DNA of 43,714 bases from an uncultured Burkholderiales bacterium (lineage in GTDB: Bacteria > Pseudomonadota > Gammaproteobacteria > Burkholderiales > Burkholderiaceae_C). The notes under the pieces were generated by a model, which saw only the letters and a list, made by a program, of their open reading frames with translations, was not told where the DNA came from and did not search any database. A program made the translations under genes and the position numbers. The first letter of the stretch is position 1. Every line of letters starts with the position of its first letter. The DNA lies in contig CAIQBO010000046.1 of assembly GCA_903870145.1 (NCBI GenBank), positions 1 to 43,714 on the forward strand, written 5' to 3'. Below, one piece after another: positions 1 through 10,289 of this stretch.

Positions 1-52
1 CCACTGCTTAAAACCCAGCCGGACCAGATACGATGGCGGCGACCCCAACTGC
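1..52. other. Unassigned window edge downstream of mrdA
   Basis: These 52 bases lie between the window edge and the mrdA stop. In many proteobacteria rodA follows mrdA, but no ATG start for it is visible here. A minus-strand TTG frame and a plus-strand frame are both open to the edge, and neither gives recognisable protein. No function can be assigned. Confidence 0.3.
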
Positions 53-2044
53 TCAACGCCCCACCGCCCCCATCACGCCTTCAGTGGCCTTCATGACGAT
101 GTCGTCTTTGCGCCGGCGAACGCCAATGGGCGTGCCTGCCAGGCCTTTTTGCATGGCGGATATGTCTTCTTCGCTGGGGTACTCGCCCTGCAACCAATAG
201 TCAAAAACACGGCGTGCAATGGGCGCTGCATGGGCCGCGCCAAAGCCTGCGTTTTCCACCACCAAGGCCAGCACAATTTGCGGGCTCTCAGCGGGCGCAA
301 AAGCCATGTACAGCGCGTGGTCGCGTTGGTGCTCTTCCAATTTGCTGGCGTTGTACTTTTCTTTTTGACCAATGGAGACCGCTTGCGCCGTGCCTGTTTT
401 ACCCGCACTTTGGTAAGGCGTGCCAACAAACATGCGGGCCGATGTGCCATCGCGCGTGACGCCCACCAAACCCTTGAGCACCACCGCCAAGTTCTCTGGC
501 TTGAAGCCCAAGTTCACAGCGCTGGGCGCGGCCACTGGGCGGTTGATGCGCTCGATCGGGTCTTGCGTGGCGGTTACCAGTCGCGGGCTGTTTTGGACGC
601 CGCCATTGGCCACTGCGGCCGTGGCGTGCGCCAGTTGCAGCATGGTGAAGGTGTTGTAGCCTTGGCCAATGCCAAGAGAGATGGTCTCTCCGCCATACCA
701 CTTTTGCTGCTCCGCTTTTTTATAGGCATTGCGCTTCCAGTGGGTGCTAGGCAAGAGGCCGCGCAACTCCCCGGGCAAATCGATGCCCGTGATTTGTCCA
801 AAGCCCAGTGGCTTCATGAAGTCATGGATGGTGTCCACCCCCATGTCATTGGCCAGTGAGTAGTAGTAAACGTTGCTTGACAAAACGATCGACTGCACCA
901 TGTCCACCGGACCCAACCCCACGTCGCCATGGCTGCGAAACGTGTGGCCGCCATAGGTCCAAGAGCCTGCGTCCTGGATGATGGTGCTGGCGCTGCGTTT
1001 GCCGGTCTCCAGCGCGCCCAGCGCCATGAACGGTTTGTAGGTGGAGCCCGGTGGGTAGGTGCCGCGCAAGGCGCGGTTGAGCAAGGGCTTTTCGATCGAC
1101 TCACTCAGCTGCTTCCAACTCTCGCTGTCAATGCCGTCGACAAACAAGTTGGGGTCAAACGTGGGCTTGCTGACAAAGGCTAAAACTTCACCATTGCGCG
1201 GGTCAAGTGCTACCAAGGCGCCGCGCCGCTCGCCAAACAAGTCTTCCACCATCTTTTGCAATTTGATGTCGATCGAGAGCACCACGTTTTGCCCCGGTAT
1301 GGCGGGCCGGCTGGCCAGCCTGCGAACGGCTCTGCCGCCAGCTGAAGTTTCTATTTCTTGCACGCCCGTTGTGCCGTGCAGCTCACGTTCATAGCGCTGC
1401 TCGATGCCCAGTTTGCCGATGTATTGTGTGCCGCGGTAGTTGCCTTCGTCGTCGTTCTCTTCGATCAAGTCTTTTTCTTTTTGATTGATCCGCCCGATGT
1501 AACCAACCACATGGCTTGCCAAGGGGCCAAAGGGGTAGTTGCGAAACAAGCGGGCTTTGATTTCAACGCCAGGAAAACGGTAATGGTGCACCGAGAATTG
1601 GGCCACCTCTTGGTCCGTTAAGCGCGATCGAATGGGCAAGGAGTCAAAATTTTTGGCCTCTTCGCGCATGCGTTTGAAGCGGCGCCTGTCGCGCTGGGGG
1701 ATGTCGATGATTTGCGATAACTCGTCCAGTGTGGCCTCCAGGTCCTTGACTTTGGAGGGCGTGATCTCCAGTGTGTAGGCCGAGTAGTTGTTGGCCAAGA
1801 CCACACCATTGCGATCCAAAATTGTGCCGCGGTTGGGTACGGTGGGCAAGATGGCAGTACGGTTGTTTTCAGCCTGCTCTAACAAGTCTTCGTGGCGCAG
1901 CACCTGCAAATAAAACAAACGCAGGCCCAGCAACACAAAGCAAAGCAAGACCACCGCTTGCAAAATCAAAATGCGATTGTGAAACTTAAAAAGTTCAAGG
2001 TGCGTGTTGCGCAACTCGCTCAGTGATGGCATGTGCAGTGGCAT
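53..2044 (-). CDS. mrdA: Penicillin-binding protein 2 (peptidoglycan D,D-transpeptidase)
   Basis: This is the class B PBP that cross-links peptidoglycan during elongation, in the Rod complex with RodA and MreBCD. The 663-residue protein has a short cytoplasmic N-terminus, one membrane anchor at about residues 25-47, a dimerisation/pedestal region, and a C-terminal transpeptidase domain. The catalytic motifs are all present: STYK (S334-K337), SSN (about 389-391) and KTGTAQ (549-554). The start at 2044 lies 3 bases past the mreD stop, so it is co-transcribed as the last visible gene of mreB-mreC-mreD-mrdA. An alternative start is Met5. Length and motif order fit intact MrdA. Confidence 0.97.
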   Translation of the reverse strand: MPLHMPSLSELRNTHLELFKFHNRILILQAVVLLCFVLLGLRLFYLQVLRHEDLLEQAENNRTAILPTVPNRGTILDRNGVVLANNYSAYTLEITPSKVKDLEATLDELSQIIDIPQRDRRRFKRMREEAKNFDSLPIRSRLTDQEVAQFSVHHYRFPGVEIKARLFRNYPFGPLASHVVGYIGRINQKEKDLIEENDDEGNYRGTQYIGKLGIEQRYERELHGTTGVQEIETSAGGRAVRRLASRPAIPGQNVVLSIDIKLQKMVEDLFGERRGALVALDPRNGEVLAFVSKPTFDPNLFVDGIDSESWKQLSESIEKPLLNRALRGTYPPGSTYKPFMALGALETGKRSASTIIQDAGSWTYGGHTFRSHGDVGLGPVDMVQSIVLSSNVYYYSLANDMGVDTIHDFMKPLGFGQITGIDLPGELRGLLPSTHWKRNAYKKAEQQKWYGGETISLGIGQGYNTFTMLQLAHATAAVANGGVQNSPRLVTATQDPIERINRPVAAPSAVNLGFKPENLAVVLKGLVGVTRDGTSARMFVGTPYQSAGKTGTAQAVSIGQKEKYNASKLEEHQRDHALYMAFAPAESPQIVLALVVENAGFGAAHAAPIARRVFDYWLQGEYPSEEDISAMQKGLAGTPIGVRRRKDDIVMKATEGVMGAVGR

Positions 2045-2047
2045 GAC

Positions 2048-2569
2048 TCAAATCGGGCGGTGCACGTCAGTCTCGTGCGCCCGCCGCTGGGGCGCTAGCA
2101 ACAAGGTGCTGACAAGCGGCCAGAGCAAGGCCTCACACAGGGGCGCAAATAAAATCAGCCAGCCTGCAAAAGCTTCACCGGCGATCAAACGCGTGAGCCA
2201 CTGCGTGACATTGGCCAGCACAAAAAAGGGCAGCACTTGCAGGGCTTGTTGGGGCAATGCGAACCACAGCAAACGCCGATGAATGGTGAAGGCGCCGTAG
2301 CTTAAAAAAGTGTAGGCCAAGGCGTGCTGGCCCAGCAAAGCCGATTGCTGCACATCAACCCACAAGCCCAGAAAAAATGCGATGCCCATGCCAACGCGGC
2401 GAGGCTGGTGTATGCCCCAAAAAAACACAAAGATCGCCAGCACATCGGGCAGCCACAATTGGTGACTCAGCCCTAGCCACATGCTCAGTAAAAGCGCGAA
2501 CACCAAACTCCAAACAATGAACCATGGGCTGACAGGCAGCAACAAAGCTTGACCGCGCACTTTGATCAT
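2048..2569 (-). CDS. mreD: Rod shape-determining protein MreD
   Basis: MreD is a small polytopic inner-membrane protein of the elongasome. The 173-residue product is almost entirely hydrophobic, with about five predicted membrane segments, for example around residues 13-35 and 40-60. It shows little conserved sequence beyond this, as is usual for MreD. Identification rests on hydrophobicity, size and its position between mreC (4-base overlap at 2566-2569) and mrdA (3-base gap). Both junctions suggest translational coupling. Confidence 0.93.
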   Translation of the reverse strand: MIKVRGQALLLPVSPWFIVWSLVFALLLSMWLGLSHQLWLPDVLAIFVFFWGIHQPRRVGMGIAFFLGLWVDVQQSALLGQHALAYTFLSYGAFTIHRRLLWFALPQQALQVLPFFVLANVTQWLTRLIAGEAFAGWLILFAPLCEALLWPLVSTLLLAPQRRAHETDVHRPI

Positions 2570-3447
2570 GGCGTTCGACCTTTGGTTGTTGCAAGGTCGG
2601 GGGGCGGTTGCAAGACCAGCAGGTGCCGACCCTTTTGCTGCGCCAAGGGCGTTGCAAGGATGCGTGCAAAAGAGATGTCGCTGCGCCGCTCAATGTGGTT
2701 GATGCGTGCGACTTGCAAGCCTGCAGGGTAGATGCCGTCGACGCCGCTGGTGGTCAACATATCACCCTCTTGCACATCGGCACTGGCCGGCACGAAACGC
2801 AATTCAATTTGCGCCAGGCCTGCGCTGACCTCGCCATAAGCCACGTTGCGCGCGCCGGTGCGGGCGTTGAGCACGGGAATGCTTTGCTCGCGGTCGGTCA
2901 GCAAAGTGACTTCTGAGGTCAAAGGAAAAACCCGCGTGACTTGGCCGATGACGCCGCCCGCATCGATCACGGCTGAGCCTGGTGCAATGCCTTGGACGTG
3001 CCCTTTGCTGATGACCACGCGCTGGTTGTAGGGGTCGGCCACATCGAACAAAACTTCTGCGACTTGGGAGGGGTTGGCCACAGTGCTTTGCAGCGCTATC
3101 AACTGGCGCAAGCTTTGATTTTCCAGCTGGAGTTGCTCAACTTGTTGTGAGCGCGCAGCTTGCTCGAGGGCTTTGAGTTGGGCCTGTGCTAAATTGTGTT
3201 GTGCTTGCTCGAGGTTTTCAAAATAAGAGCTCACTGCGCGGGCCGCATGGCCCGGCTGGAGCACCAACCATTGCACGGGCAGCATCAAGGTTGACAGGCC
3301 CGCGCGCAGGGGCTGCGCGAATTGCAGGCGACTGTCGGCAAACATCAAAAGCAGTGACAGGGCGCTGAAAAAAATGAGCTTGGTCAGGGGCGCAAAACCG
3401 ACCCTGAAAAAAGGCGGCGGCGTGCGGTCAATGGAGCCTAGAGGCAT
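2566..3447 (-). CDS. mreC: Rod shape-determining protein MreC
   Basis: MreC is the periplasmic scaffold that bridges MreB/MreD to PBP2. The 293-residue protein has a short cytoplasmic tail, one membrane segment at about residues 23-45, a Gln/Leu/Ala-rich coiled coil at about 70-115, and the MreC beta-barrel domain with its typical ISKG...GVIGQV and TSGVDGIYPAGL stretches. It begins 14 bases after the mreB stop and overlaps mreD by four bases. It looks complete, with no unusual features. Confidence 0.96.
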   Translation of the reverse strand: MPLGSIDRTPPPFFRVGFAPLTKLIFFSALSLLLMFADSRLQFAQPLRAGLSTLMLPVQWLVLQPGHAARAVSSYFENLEQAQHNLAQAQLKALEQAARSQQVEQLQLENQSLRQLIALQSTVANPSQVAEVLFDVADPYNQRVVISKGHVQGIAPGSAVIDAGGVIGQVTRVFPLTSEVTLLTDREQSIPVLNARTGARNVAYGEVSAGLAQIELRFVPASADVQEGDMLTTSGVDGIYPAGLQVARINHIERRSDISFARILATPLAQQKGRHLLVLQPPPDLATTKGRTP

Positions 3448-3461
3448 TGAGCGCGCAGCCC

Positions 3462-4701
<1,240 letters not shown>

Positions 4702-5001
4702 ATGTCCTTGACCACCCAAGATATCGAACGAATCGCCAACCTGGCCCGCTTGGAGCTGCCGCCCGAGGAGGGCCAGCGCATGCTGGCGCAAATCAATGAC
4801 TTTTTTGGCATTGTGCAGGCCATGCGGGCTGTGGACACCACTGGCATCGAGCCTTTGGCGCACCCGGTGGCGACCCTGCAGGGGCTGGCGCTGCGCCTGC
4901 GGGAGGACTTGGCCAGCGAGCCCAACCAGCGTGAGGCCAACCAAAGGAGCGCACCCGCCGTAGAGCGGGGCCTGTTCTTGGTGCCCAAAGTCATTGAGTA
5001 A
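4702..5001 (+). CDS. gatC: Asp/Glu-tRNA(Asn/Gln) amidotransferase subunit C
   Basis: GatC is the small subunit that wraps around and stabilises GatA in the GatCAB complex, which converts misacylated Glu-tRNA(Gln) and/or Asp-tRNA(Asn) to the amidated forms. The start at 4702 gives a 99-residue protein beginning [19 protein letters not shown], the normal GatC opening helix, and including the conserved FFGIVQAM and EPLAHP segments. An upstream in-frame ATG at 4576 would add residues with no GatC character. It is the first gene of gatC-gatA-gatB. Confidence 0.96.
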   Translation: MSLTTQDIERIANLARLELPPEEGQRMLAQINDFFGIVQAMRAVDTTGIEPLAHPVATLQGLALRLREDLASEPNQREANQRSAPAVERGLFLVPKVIE

Positions 5002-5013
5002 GGGACTCCCGCA

Positions 5014-6486
5014 ATGACAGCCTTGCATGACCTCTCGGTGGCCCAATTGGCCCAAGACCTGCGCGCGAAAAAAATGAGCGCTGTGGAAGTGGCGGAGCAT
5101 TTTTTAGCGCGCTGCCAAGCAGACACATTGGGCAGCTTTTTGAGCATGGACCCGCAAGTCACGCTGGACCAAGCACGCTTGGCACAGGCTCAGCTGGCCC
5201 AAGGCACGGCCGGGCCACTGGCGGGCGTGCCCATGGCGCACAAAGATATTTTTGTCACTGCCGACTTCCCGACCACGGCGGGATCGAAAATGCTGGCGGG
5301 CTACCGCTCGCCTTTTGATGCCACGGTGGTTCAAAAACTGGGGGTCAGCTCGGGCGGTGCAGGCATGGTCAACTTGGGTAAACTCAATTGCGACGAGTTC
5401 GCCATGGGCTCGTCCAATGAAAACTCCGCTTACCACCCCGTTCAAAACCCTTGGGACAGCACGCGCGTGCCGGGCGGATCCTCGGGCGGCAGTGCAGCGG
5501 CGGTGGCTGCGCGTTTGCTGCCCGCAGCCACGGGCACAGACACCGGAGGCTCGATCCGACAGCCGGCCAGTTTTTGCGGCATCACGGGCATCAAACCCAC
5601 CTATGGCCGTGCCTCGCGCTACGGCATGGTTGCTTACGCGTCCAGCCTGGACCAGGCCGGCCCGATGGCGCGCACGGCGCAAGATTGTGCTTTGCTCTTG
5701 TCGGCCATGTGCGGGCCCGATCTGGAGCGCGACTCGACATCCTTGGATGTGCCAGCAGAAGATTTTTCGCGTGAGTTGACGGGCTCTTTGGATGGCCTGC
5801 GCATTGGCATGCCGCAAGAGTTTTTCGCACAAGGCCTGGCGCCTGGCGTGCGCGCTGCGGTGAATGCGGCTTTGAAAGAGTATGAAAAATTAGGCGCACG
5901 TTTGGTGCCCATCAGCTTGCCGCGCACCGAGCTTTCTATACCGGTTTACTACATCATTGCCCCAGCCGAGGCCTCGAGTAATTTGAGCCGTTTTGATGGC
6001 GTCAAGTTTGGCCACCGCGCCAAGGATTACACCGACTTGGTCTCGATGTACAAAAAAACCCGCGCTCAAGGGTTTGGAGAAGAAGTCAAACGCCGCATCA
6101 TGACCGGGGCCTATGTTTTGTCGCACGGTTATTACGACGCGTACTACCTGCAAGCGCAAAAAATCAGGCGCATGATTGCCGACGATTTTCAGCAAGCCTT
6201 CAAAGTGTGTGACGTGATTGCCGGGCCCGTCGCGCCCACGGTGGCTTGGAAATTAGGCGAGAAAACCGATGATCCTGTGGCCAATTATTTGGCCGATATT
6301 TTCACACTGCCGGCTTCATTGGCGGGCCTGCCTGGCATGAGCTTGCCCGCTGGCCTAGGCGAAGCAGGCATGCCTGTTGGTTTGCAATTGATTGGCAATT
6401 ATTTCAAAGAAGCGCAGTTGCTCAATGCAGCGCACCGCTTGCAGCAGGCCACTGATTTTCACCTTGCGCAACCAGGAGGGCAGTGA
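5014..6486 (+). CDS. gatA: Asp/Glu-tRNA(Asn/Gln) amidotransferase subunit A (amidase)
   Basis: GatA hydrolyses glutamine to supply ammonia to GatB. The 490-residue protein is an amidase-signature enzyme with the Ser-cisSer-Lys triad at about K77 (MAHKDIF), S156 (GGSSGGS) and S180 ([14 protein letters not shown]). A slightly unusual short segment, GVSSGGAG, precedes the conserved GMVNLGKLN motif. The gene starts 12 bases after gatC and ends one base before the gatB ATG. The order C-A-B is the standard operon arrangement. Confidence 0.97.
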   Translation: MTALHDLSVAQLAQDLRAKKMSAVEVAEHFLARCQADTLGSFLSMDPQVTLDQARLAQAQLAQGTAGPLAGVPMAHKDIFVTADFPTTAGSKMLAGYRSPFDATVVQKLGVSSGGAGMVNLGKLNCDEFAMGSSNENSAYHPVQNPWDSTRVPGGSSGGSAAAVAARLLPAATGTDTGGSIRQPASFCGITGIKPTYGRASRYGMVAYASSLDQAGPMARTAQDCALLLSAMCGPDLERDSTSLDVPAEDFSRELTGSLDGLRIGMPQEFFAQGLAPGVRAAVNAALKEYEKLGARLVPISLPRTELSIPVYYIIAPAEASSNLSRFDGVKFGHRAKDYTDLVSMYKKTRAQGFGEEVKRRIMTGAYVLSHGYYDAYYLQAQKIRRMIADDFQQAFKVCDVIAGPVAPTVAWKLGEKTDDPVANYLADIFTLPASLAGLPGMSLPAGLGEAGMPVGLQLIGNYFKEAQLLNAAHRLQQATDFHLAQPGGQ

Positions 6487-6487
6487 C

Positions 6488-7942
6488 ATGACTTCTTTAC
6501 TGGTGCAGGGCTATGAAGTCGTGATCGGCTTTGAAACACACGCGCAACTCTCAACGCAGAGCAAAATTTTCAGTCGCGCGCCAACGGCCTTTGGGGCCGA
6601 GCCCAATACGCAGGCCTGCGCGGTTGATTTGGCTTTGCCGGGCACTTTGCCCGTGATGAACAAAGGCGCTGTTGAGCGCGCCATTGAGTTTGGTTTGGCT
6701 GTGGGCGCGCATGTGGCTGAGCAAAGTATTTTTGCGCGCAAAAATTACTTCTACCCCGACTTGCCCAAGGGCTATCAAATCAGTCAATTTGAAATCCCGG
6801 TGGTCCAAGGCGGTGGCGTGTCCTTCTTCCTGGGCAATGAGAAAAAAACCGTGCGATTGGTGCGCGCCCATTTGGAGGAAGATGCGGGTAAATCTTTGCA
6901 TGAAGACTTCATTGGTCAAAGCGGCATTGATTTGAACCGCGCGGGCACACCGCTGTTAGAAATCGTGACCGAGCCCGACATGCGCTCGAGCCAAGAGGCA
7001 GTGGCCTACGCCAAAGAGTTGCACAAGATCGTGACGTGGATCGGCATCTGCGATGGCAACATGCAAGAGGGCAGTTTTCGCTGTGATGCCAACGTCTCGG
7101 TGCGCAAACCTGGTGCGCCTTTGGGCACACGCCGTGAGATCAAAAATTTAAACAGTTTCAAGTTCATGCAGCAAGCCATGGACTATGAAGTTCGCTGGCA
7201 GATTGAGCAAATTGAAGACGGCCACAAAATCCAGCAAGCCACTGTGCTGTTTGACCCTGATACGGGCGAGACACGCGCCATGCGCAGCAAAGAAGACGCG
7301 GCCGATTACAGATATTTTCCTGATCCCGATTTGCCGCCCTTGGTGATCGGGCGCGACTGGGTGGCCCGCGTGCAGGCCCAGATGACGGAGTTGCCCCGCG
7401 TAATGGCCGCGCGTTTTGTGGCCGACTACGGACTGCCAGAATACGACGCCAGCACACTGACGCAAAGCAAAGCCATGGCGGCTTATTTTGAAGCGGCGGC
7501 CAAAGCCTGCGGCCAAGCCAAGTGGGTGAGCAACTGGGTCATGGGCGAAGTCTCGCGGCGCTTGAACGCTGGAAATTTGGAGTTGGATGCGCTGCCAGTC
7601 AGCAGCGCGCAGTTGGCCGCCATGATCTCGCGCATTGCGGACGGCAGCATCTCCAACAACGCGGCCAAGCAAGTCTTTGACGCCTTGTGGAATGGTGAGG
7701 CTTCGGGTGAAGGCGCAGTTGATCAAATCATCCAAGCCAAGGGCCTCAAGCAGATGAATGACACCAGTGCACTGGAGGCCATCATCGACCAAGTGTTGGC
7801 GGACAATGCCGAGAATGTGGCGCAGTTCAGAGCCGGCAAAGAAAAGGCCTTCAACGCCTTGGTGGGCCAAGCCATGAAGGCCAGCAAAGGCCTGGCCAAT
7901 CCGGCGCAGGTCAACGAGATGTTGAAGAAAAAATTGGGCTAA
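6488..7942 (+). CDS. gatB: Asp/Glu-tRNA(Asn/Gln) amidotransferase subunit B
   Basis: GatB is the kinase/transamidase subunit that phosphorylates the misacylated tRNA's side chain and completes amidation. The start at 6488 ([21 protein letters not shown]) follows the gatA stop almost directly and has the GGAGGG-type ribosome-binding site at the end of gatA. The 484 residues contain the signature LPDL-like [12 protein letters not shown], the EEDAGK motif, and the C-terminal YqeY-like helical tail ending in [12 protein letters not shown]. An in-frame ATG at 6392 inside gatA is rejected. Confidence 0.97.
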   Translation: MTSLLVQGYEVVIGFETHAQLSTQSKIFSRAPTAFGAEPNTQACAVDLALPGTLPVMNKGAVERAIEFGLAVGAHVAEQSIFARKNYFYPDLPKGYQISQFEIPVVQGGGVSFFLGNEKKTVRLVRAHLEEDAGKSLHEDFIGQSGIDLNRAGTPLLEIVTEPDMRSSQEAVAYAKELHKIVTWIGICDGNMQEGSFRCDANVSVRKPGAPLGTRREIKNLNSFKFMQQAMDYEVRWQIEQIEDGHKIQQATVLFDPDTGETRAMRSKEDAADYRYFPDPDLPPLVIGRDWVARVQAQMTELPRVMAARFVADYGLPEYDASTLTQSKAMAAYFEAAAKACGQAKWVSNWVMGEVSRRLNAGNLELDALPVSSAQLAAMISRIADGSISNNAAKQVFDALWNGEASGEGAVDQIIQAKGLKQMNDTSALEAIIDQVLADNAENVAQFRAGKEKAFNALVGQAMKASKGLANPAQVNEMLKKKLG

Positions 7943-7966
7943 AGAGCGCTGCTTCAGTGGCCTGCT

Positions 7967-8686
7967 TCAGTGCACGCCATAGCGATCGCGATAGGCCTGC
8001 ACGTTGTGCAGGTGCTGGCCCAAATCGGCCGCGCCGTCTGCCTTTGAGCTCTGGCCTAAATAGGCCAACAAGTCTTCCAATTTGGCAATGGCGCAGACCT
8101 GCATGCCCAGCTCCTTGCGAACATATTGCACCGCGCTGTAGGGCACATCGTGTGTGCTGCCATCAGCTTGTTTTTCGGTGGCCATTTCTTGGCGGTCCAA
8201 GGCAATGACCACGGCGTGAGGCACAGCCCCTGCGGCTTTGATCAAGGCGATGGACTCGCGCGCGGCAGTGCCCGCGCTCATCACATCGTCAACGATCAAG
8301 ACCCGGCCTTGCAAAGGCGCGCCGACCAGGGAGCCCCCCTCGCCGTGGTCTTTGGCCTCTTTGCGGTTGTAGGCAAAGGGCACGTTTTTGCCCAAGCGCG
8401 CCAATTCTATGGCCACCGCTGCGCCCAGCGGAATGCCTTTGTAGGCAGGGCCAAAGAGCATGTCAAACTCAATGCCGCTGCGCATCAAAGCTTTTGCATA
8501 GAATTGAGCCAGTCGTCCCAGTTTGGCGCCATCGTCAAACAGGCCTGCGTTGAAGAAGTAGGGGCTCAGGCGGCCCGCTTTGGTTTTGAATTGACCAAAC
8601 TTGAGCACGCCAGAGTCGAGCGAAAATTGCACGAACTCTTGCGCCAGCGCGTCCATCGGGGCCTGCTGTGAGCTGCCTGTCACCAT
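7967..8686 (-). CDS. pyrE: Orotate phosphoribosyltransferase
   Basis: PyrE makes orotidine 5'-monophosphate from orotate and PRPP in pyrimidine synthesis. The 239-residue protein has the type I phosphoribosyltransferase fold with the PRPP-binding motif VLIVDDVMSAGTA and the substrate-side FGPAYKGIPL segment. I choose the start at 8686 because a good ribosome-binding sequence (AAGGA on the minus strand) precedes it; the longer upstream frame adds 41 residues unlike PyrE. It is convergent with gatB (24-base gap) and directly head-to-head with exoA. Confidence 0.95.
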   Translation of the reverse strand: MVTGSSQQAPMDALAQEFVQFSLDSGVLKFGQFKTKAGRLSPYFFNAGLFDDGAKLGRLAQFYAKALMRSGIEFDMLFGPAYKGIPLGAAVAIELARLGKNVPFAYNRKEAKDHGEGGSLVGAPLQGRVLIVDDVMSAGTAARESIALIKAAGAVPHAVVIALDRQEMATEKQADGSTHDVPYSAVQYVRKELGMQVCAIAKLEDLLAYLGQSSKADGAADLGQHLHNVQAYRDRYGVH

Positions 8687-8696
8687 GGGGAAATCC

Positions 8697-9488
8697 TTGT
8701 TTAAATTAACCAGCTTGAATTTGAATGGCATTCGCTCTGCCACCACCAAGGGGGTCGAGGCCTGGATGGCGCAAATCAAACCCGATTGTATTTGCGTGCA
8801 AGAGGTCAAGGCGCAAGCGGCCGATGTAGCGGGGCGTTTTGAGACCTTGGCAGGTTTGAAGGGTCACTTTCACTTTGCCGAGAAAAAGGGCTACTCGGGC
8901 GTGGCGGTGTACAGCAGGCACGAGCCCAGCGCGGTCCAAGTGGGCATGGGTTCAGCAGAATTTGACGCCGAAGGACGCTATGTGGAGCTGCGTTTTGACA
9001 CGCCCAAGCGCAAATTTTCTGTGATCAGTTGCTACTTTCCAAGCGGCTCCTCCGGCCCTGAGCGGCAAGAAGCCAAGTTCCGTTTTTTGGACCATATGGG
9101 CCCACATTTGAAGGCTTTGCGCGATCAGCGTGAATTTGTTTTGTGTGGGGATGTGAACATTGCGCACCAGCAAGCGGACTTGAAAAACTGGCGCAGCAAT
9201 CAAAAAAACAGTGGCTTTTTGCCGCAAGAGCGGGACTGGATGACCCACATGCTCAGCCAAGGCGGTTTGTCCGATGTCTATCGCCAGCTGCACCCTGAGG
9301 CCACCGAAGCTTGCTACACCTGGTGGAGCAATCGGGGGCAGGCGTATGCCAAGAATGTGGGGTGGCGACTGGACTACCACCTGGCTACGCCGCAATTGGC
9401 GGCGCGCGCGCTGGCGGTGGAAATCTACAAGGGTGAGAAGTTTTCAGACCACGCACCGGTCACGGTTGAATACGATTGGGCGTGTTGA
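8697..9488 (+). CDS. exoA: Exodeoxyribonuclease III / AP endonuclease (ExoA/XthA family)
   Basis: This is a base-excision-repair enzyme that cuts at abasic sites. The exonuclease-endonuclease-phosphatase fold is clear: LNLNGIRSA at the N-terminus, CVQEVKA with the metal-binding Glu, the CGDVNIAH motif, WRLDYHLAT, and a C-terminal FSDHAPVTVEYD with the catalytic Asp-His. Start choice is open: TTG at 8697 (MFKLTSLNLN, 263 residues, GGGGA just upstream) or ATG at 8685, whose ATG overlaps the pyrE start codon on the opposite strand. Either way there is essentially no spacer between the two divergent genes. Confidence 0.93.
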   Translation: MFKLTSLNLNGIRSATTKGVEAWMAQIKPDCICVQEVKAQAADVAGRFETLAGLKGHFHFAEKKGYSGVAVYSRHEPSAVQVGMGSAEFDAEGRYVELRFDTPKRKFSVISCYFPSGSSGPERQEAKFRFLDHMGPHLKALRDQREFVLCGDVNIAHQQADLKNWRSNQKNSGFLPQERDWMTHMLSQGGLSDVYRQLHPEATEACYTWWSNRGQAYAKNVGWRLDYHLATPQLAARALAVEIYKGEKFSDHAPVTVEYDWAC

Positions 9489-9521
9489 AGAAGCACAGGC
9501 GTTGCGCTCTTTGATGTGCTG

Positions 9522-9541
9522 TATACTGTACGGTCTGTACA
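9522..9541 (+). promoter_or_regulatory. Promoter -10 and operator-like inverted repeat of the toxin-antitoxin pair
   Basis: TATACT at 9522-9527 is a strong -10 candidate. It is overlapped and followed by a perfect inverted repeat, TGTAC (9527-9531), 5-base spacer, GTACA (9537-9541). TGTACA-core palindromes are the known operator type of Phd/YefM antitoxins, so this is probably the autoregulatory site of the gene at 9558. The -35 is weak, as is common for promoters of this kind. Confidence 0.6.
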
Positions 9542-9557
9542 TTTTTCCGGGGTCGTC

Positions 9558-9827
9558 ATGTCTGCCAATGCCAGTTATGGGTTAGAACAAGCGCGTATTC
9601 AATTGCCGAGCATCATTGCTGATGCCCATGCGGGTGTTCGTTGCATCATTACGAAGCATGGAAAACCATACGCCGCCATCGTGCCTCTTGGAGATATTCA
9701 AAGACCTCACCCTCAGGCTGATTTGGCATCCGGGTTGTTGGCATTGCGCGGCACGGGCAGAGGACTTTGGGGTGCCGATGTTGGCCGGGCAGTGTCCGAG
9801 TTGCGTGACGAGTGGAGTGAGGCTTAA
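9558..9827 (+). CDS. Phd/YefM-family antitoxin
   Basis: This 89-residue protein resembles Phd/YefM antitoxins: an N-terminal DNA-binding part (SYGLEQARIQLPSIIADAHAG, then CIITKHGKPYAAIVPL, the hallmark of the family) and a polar C-terminal tail that would wrap the toxin (VGRAVSELRDEWSEA). It should neutralise the PIN-domain RNase encoded next and repress its own promoter. The start at 9558 is taken because homology begins there; an in-frame ATG at 9516 lies within the promoter. Its stop is immediately followed by the toxin start. Confidence 0.88.
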   Translation: MSANASYGLEQARIQLPSIIADAHAGVRCIITKHGKPYAAIVPLGDIQRPHPQADLASGLLALRGTGRGLWGADVGRAVSELRDEWSEA

Positions 9828-10289
9828 TTGAAAGTCAAAGTTCCGCGCCTCTGGGGGGGACTGCCTCAGGGTGCCACGGTGATGGTGGATACGGCGCCCT
9901 TCATTTACGTGCTTGAATCGCATCCTCAATTTGCCGATCAATTTGTGGGCCTGTTTGAAGCCGCGGCAGTGGGTGACCTGATGATTGCACTATCGACAAT
10001 CACATTGGCTGAAGTTTTGACGGGTCCATTCAAAGCAGGGCAGACTGCGTTGGCCAAACGCTATGAGAAAACCATGTCGCTCTACCGCGTGGTTCCGGTC
10101 TCAGCGCCGATTGCTGCTTTGGCAGCGCAATTGCGTGCCCAATACCGGTTGAAACTGCCAGACGCGATTCAGTTGGCCACAAGCTTGGATATCAGTGCTG
10201 CTGCTTTTGTGACGCATGATCGCGACTTCTCTCGGGTAACCGGAGTAGAGATTTTGACGAATGACAAAAGTGCTCAGTCTCTTCGGTAA
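9828..10289 (+). CDS. PIN-domain toxin (VapC-like RNase)
   Basis: PIN-domain toxins are Mg-dependent endoribonucleases. The acidic active-site residues are visible: Asp in MVDTAPFIYVLE, Glu in LAEVLTG, Asp in LPDAIQLA and Asp in THDRDF. The TTG at 9828 directly abuts the antitoxin stop and has GAGG five bases upstream, giving 153 residues. An ATG at 9882 (MVDTAPF...) would give a shorter protein that still contains the whole PIN core. The 3' end overlaps the convergent methyltransferase gene by 16 bases. Confidence 0.87.
   Translation: MKVKVPRLWGGLPQGATVMVDTAPFIYVLESHPQFADQFVGLFEAAAVGDLMIALSTITLAEVLTGPFKAGQTALAKRYEKTMSLYRVVPVSAPIAALAAQLRAQYRLKLPDAIQLATSLDISAAAFVTHDRDFSRVTGVEILTNDKSAQSLR

Noticed and set aside
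7148..7870. Minus-strand frame of 240 codons opposite gatB
   Set aside because: GatB is intact on the plus strand; the antisense product lacks any motif.
8601..8696. N-terminal extension of exoA from an upstream in-frame ATG at 8601
   Set aside because: It would run antisense through the start of pyrE and adds residues unlike the family; homology begins at FKLTSLNLNG.
9519..9541. Possible LexA (SOS) box at the toxin-antitoxin promoter
   Set aside because: CTGT is present but the ACAG half at the required 8-base distance is not; the TGTAC/GTACA inverted repeat fits a Phd-type operator better.
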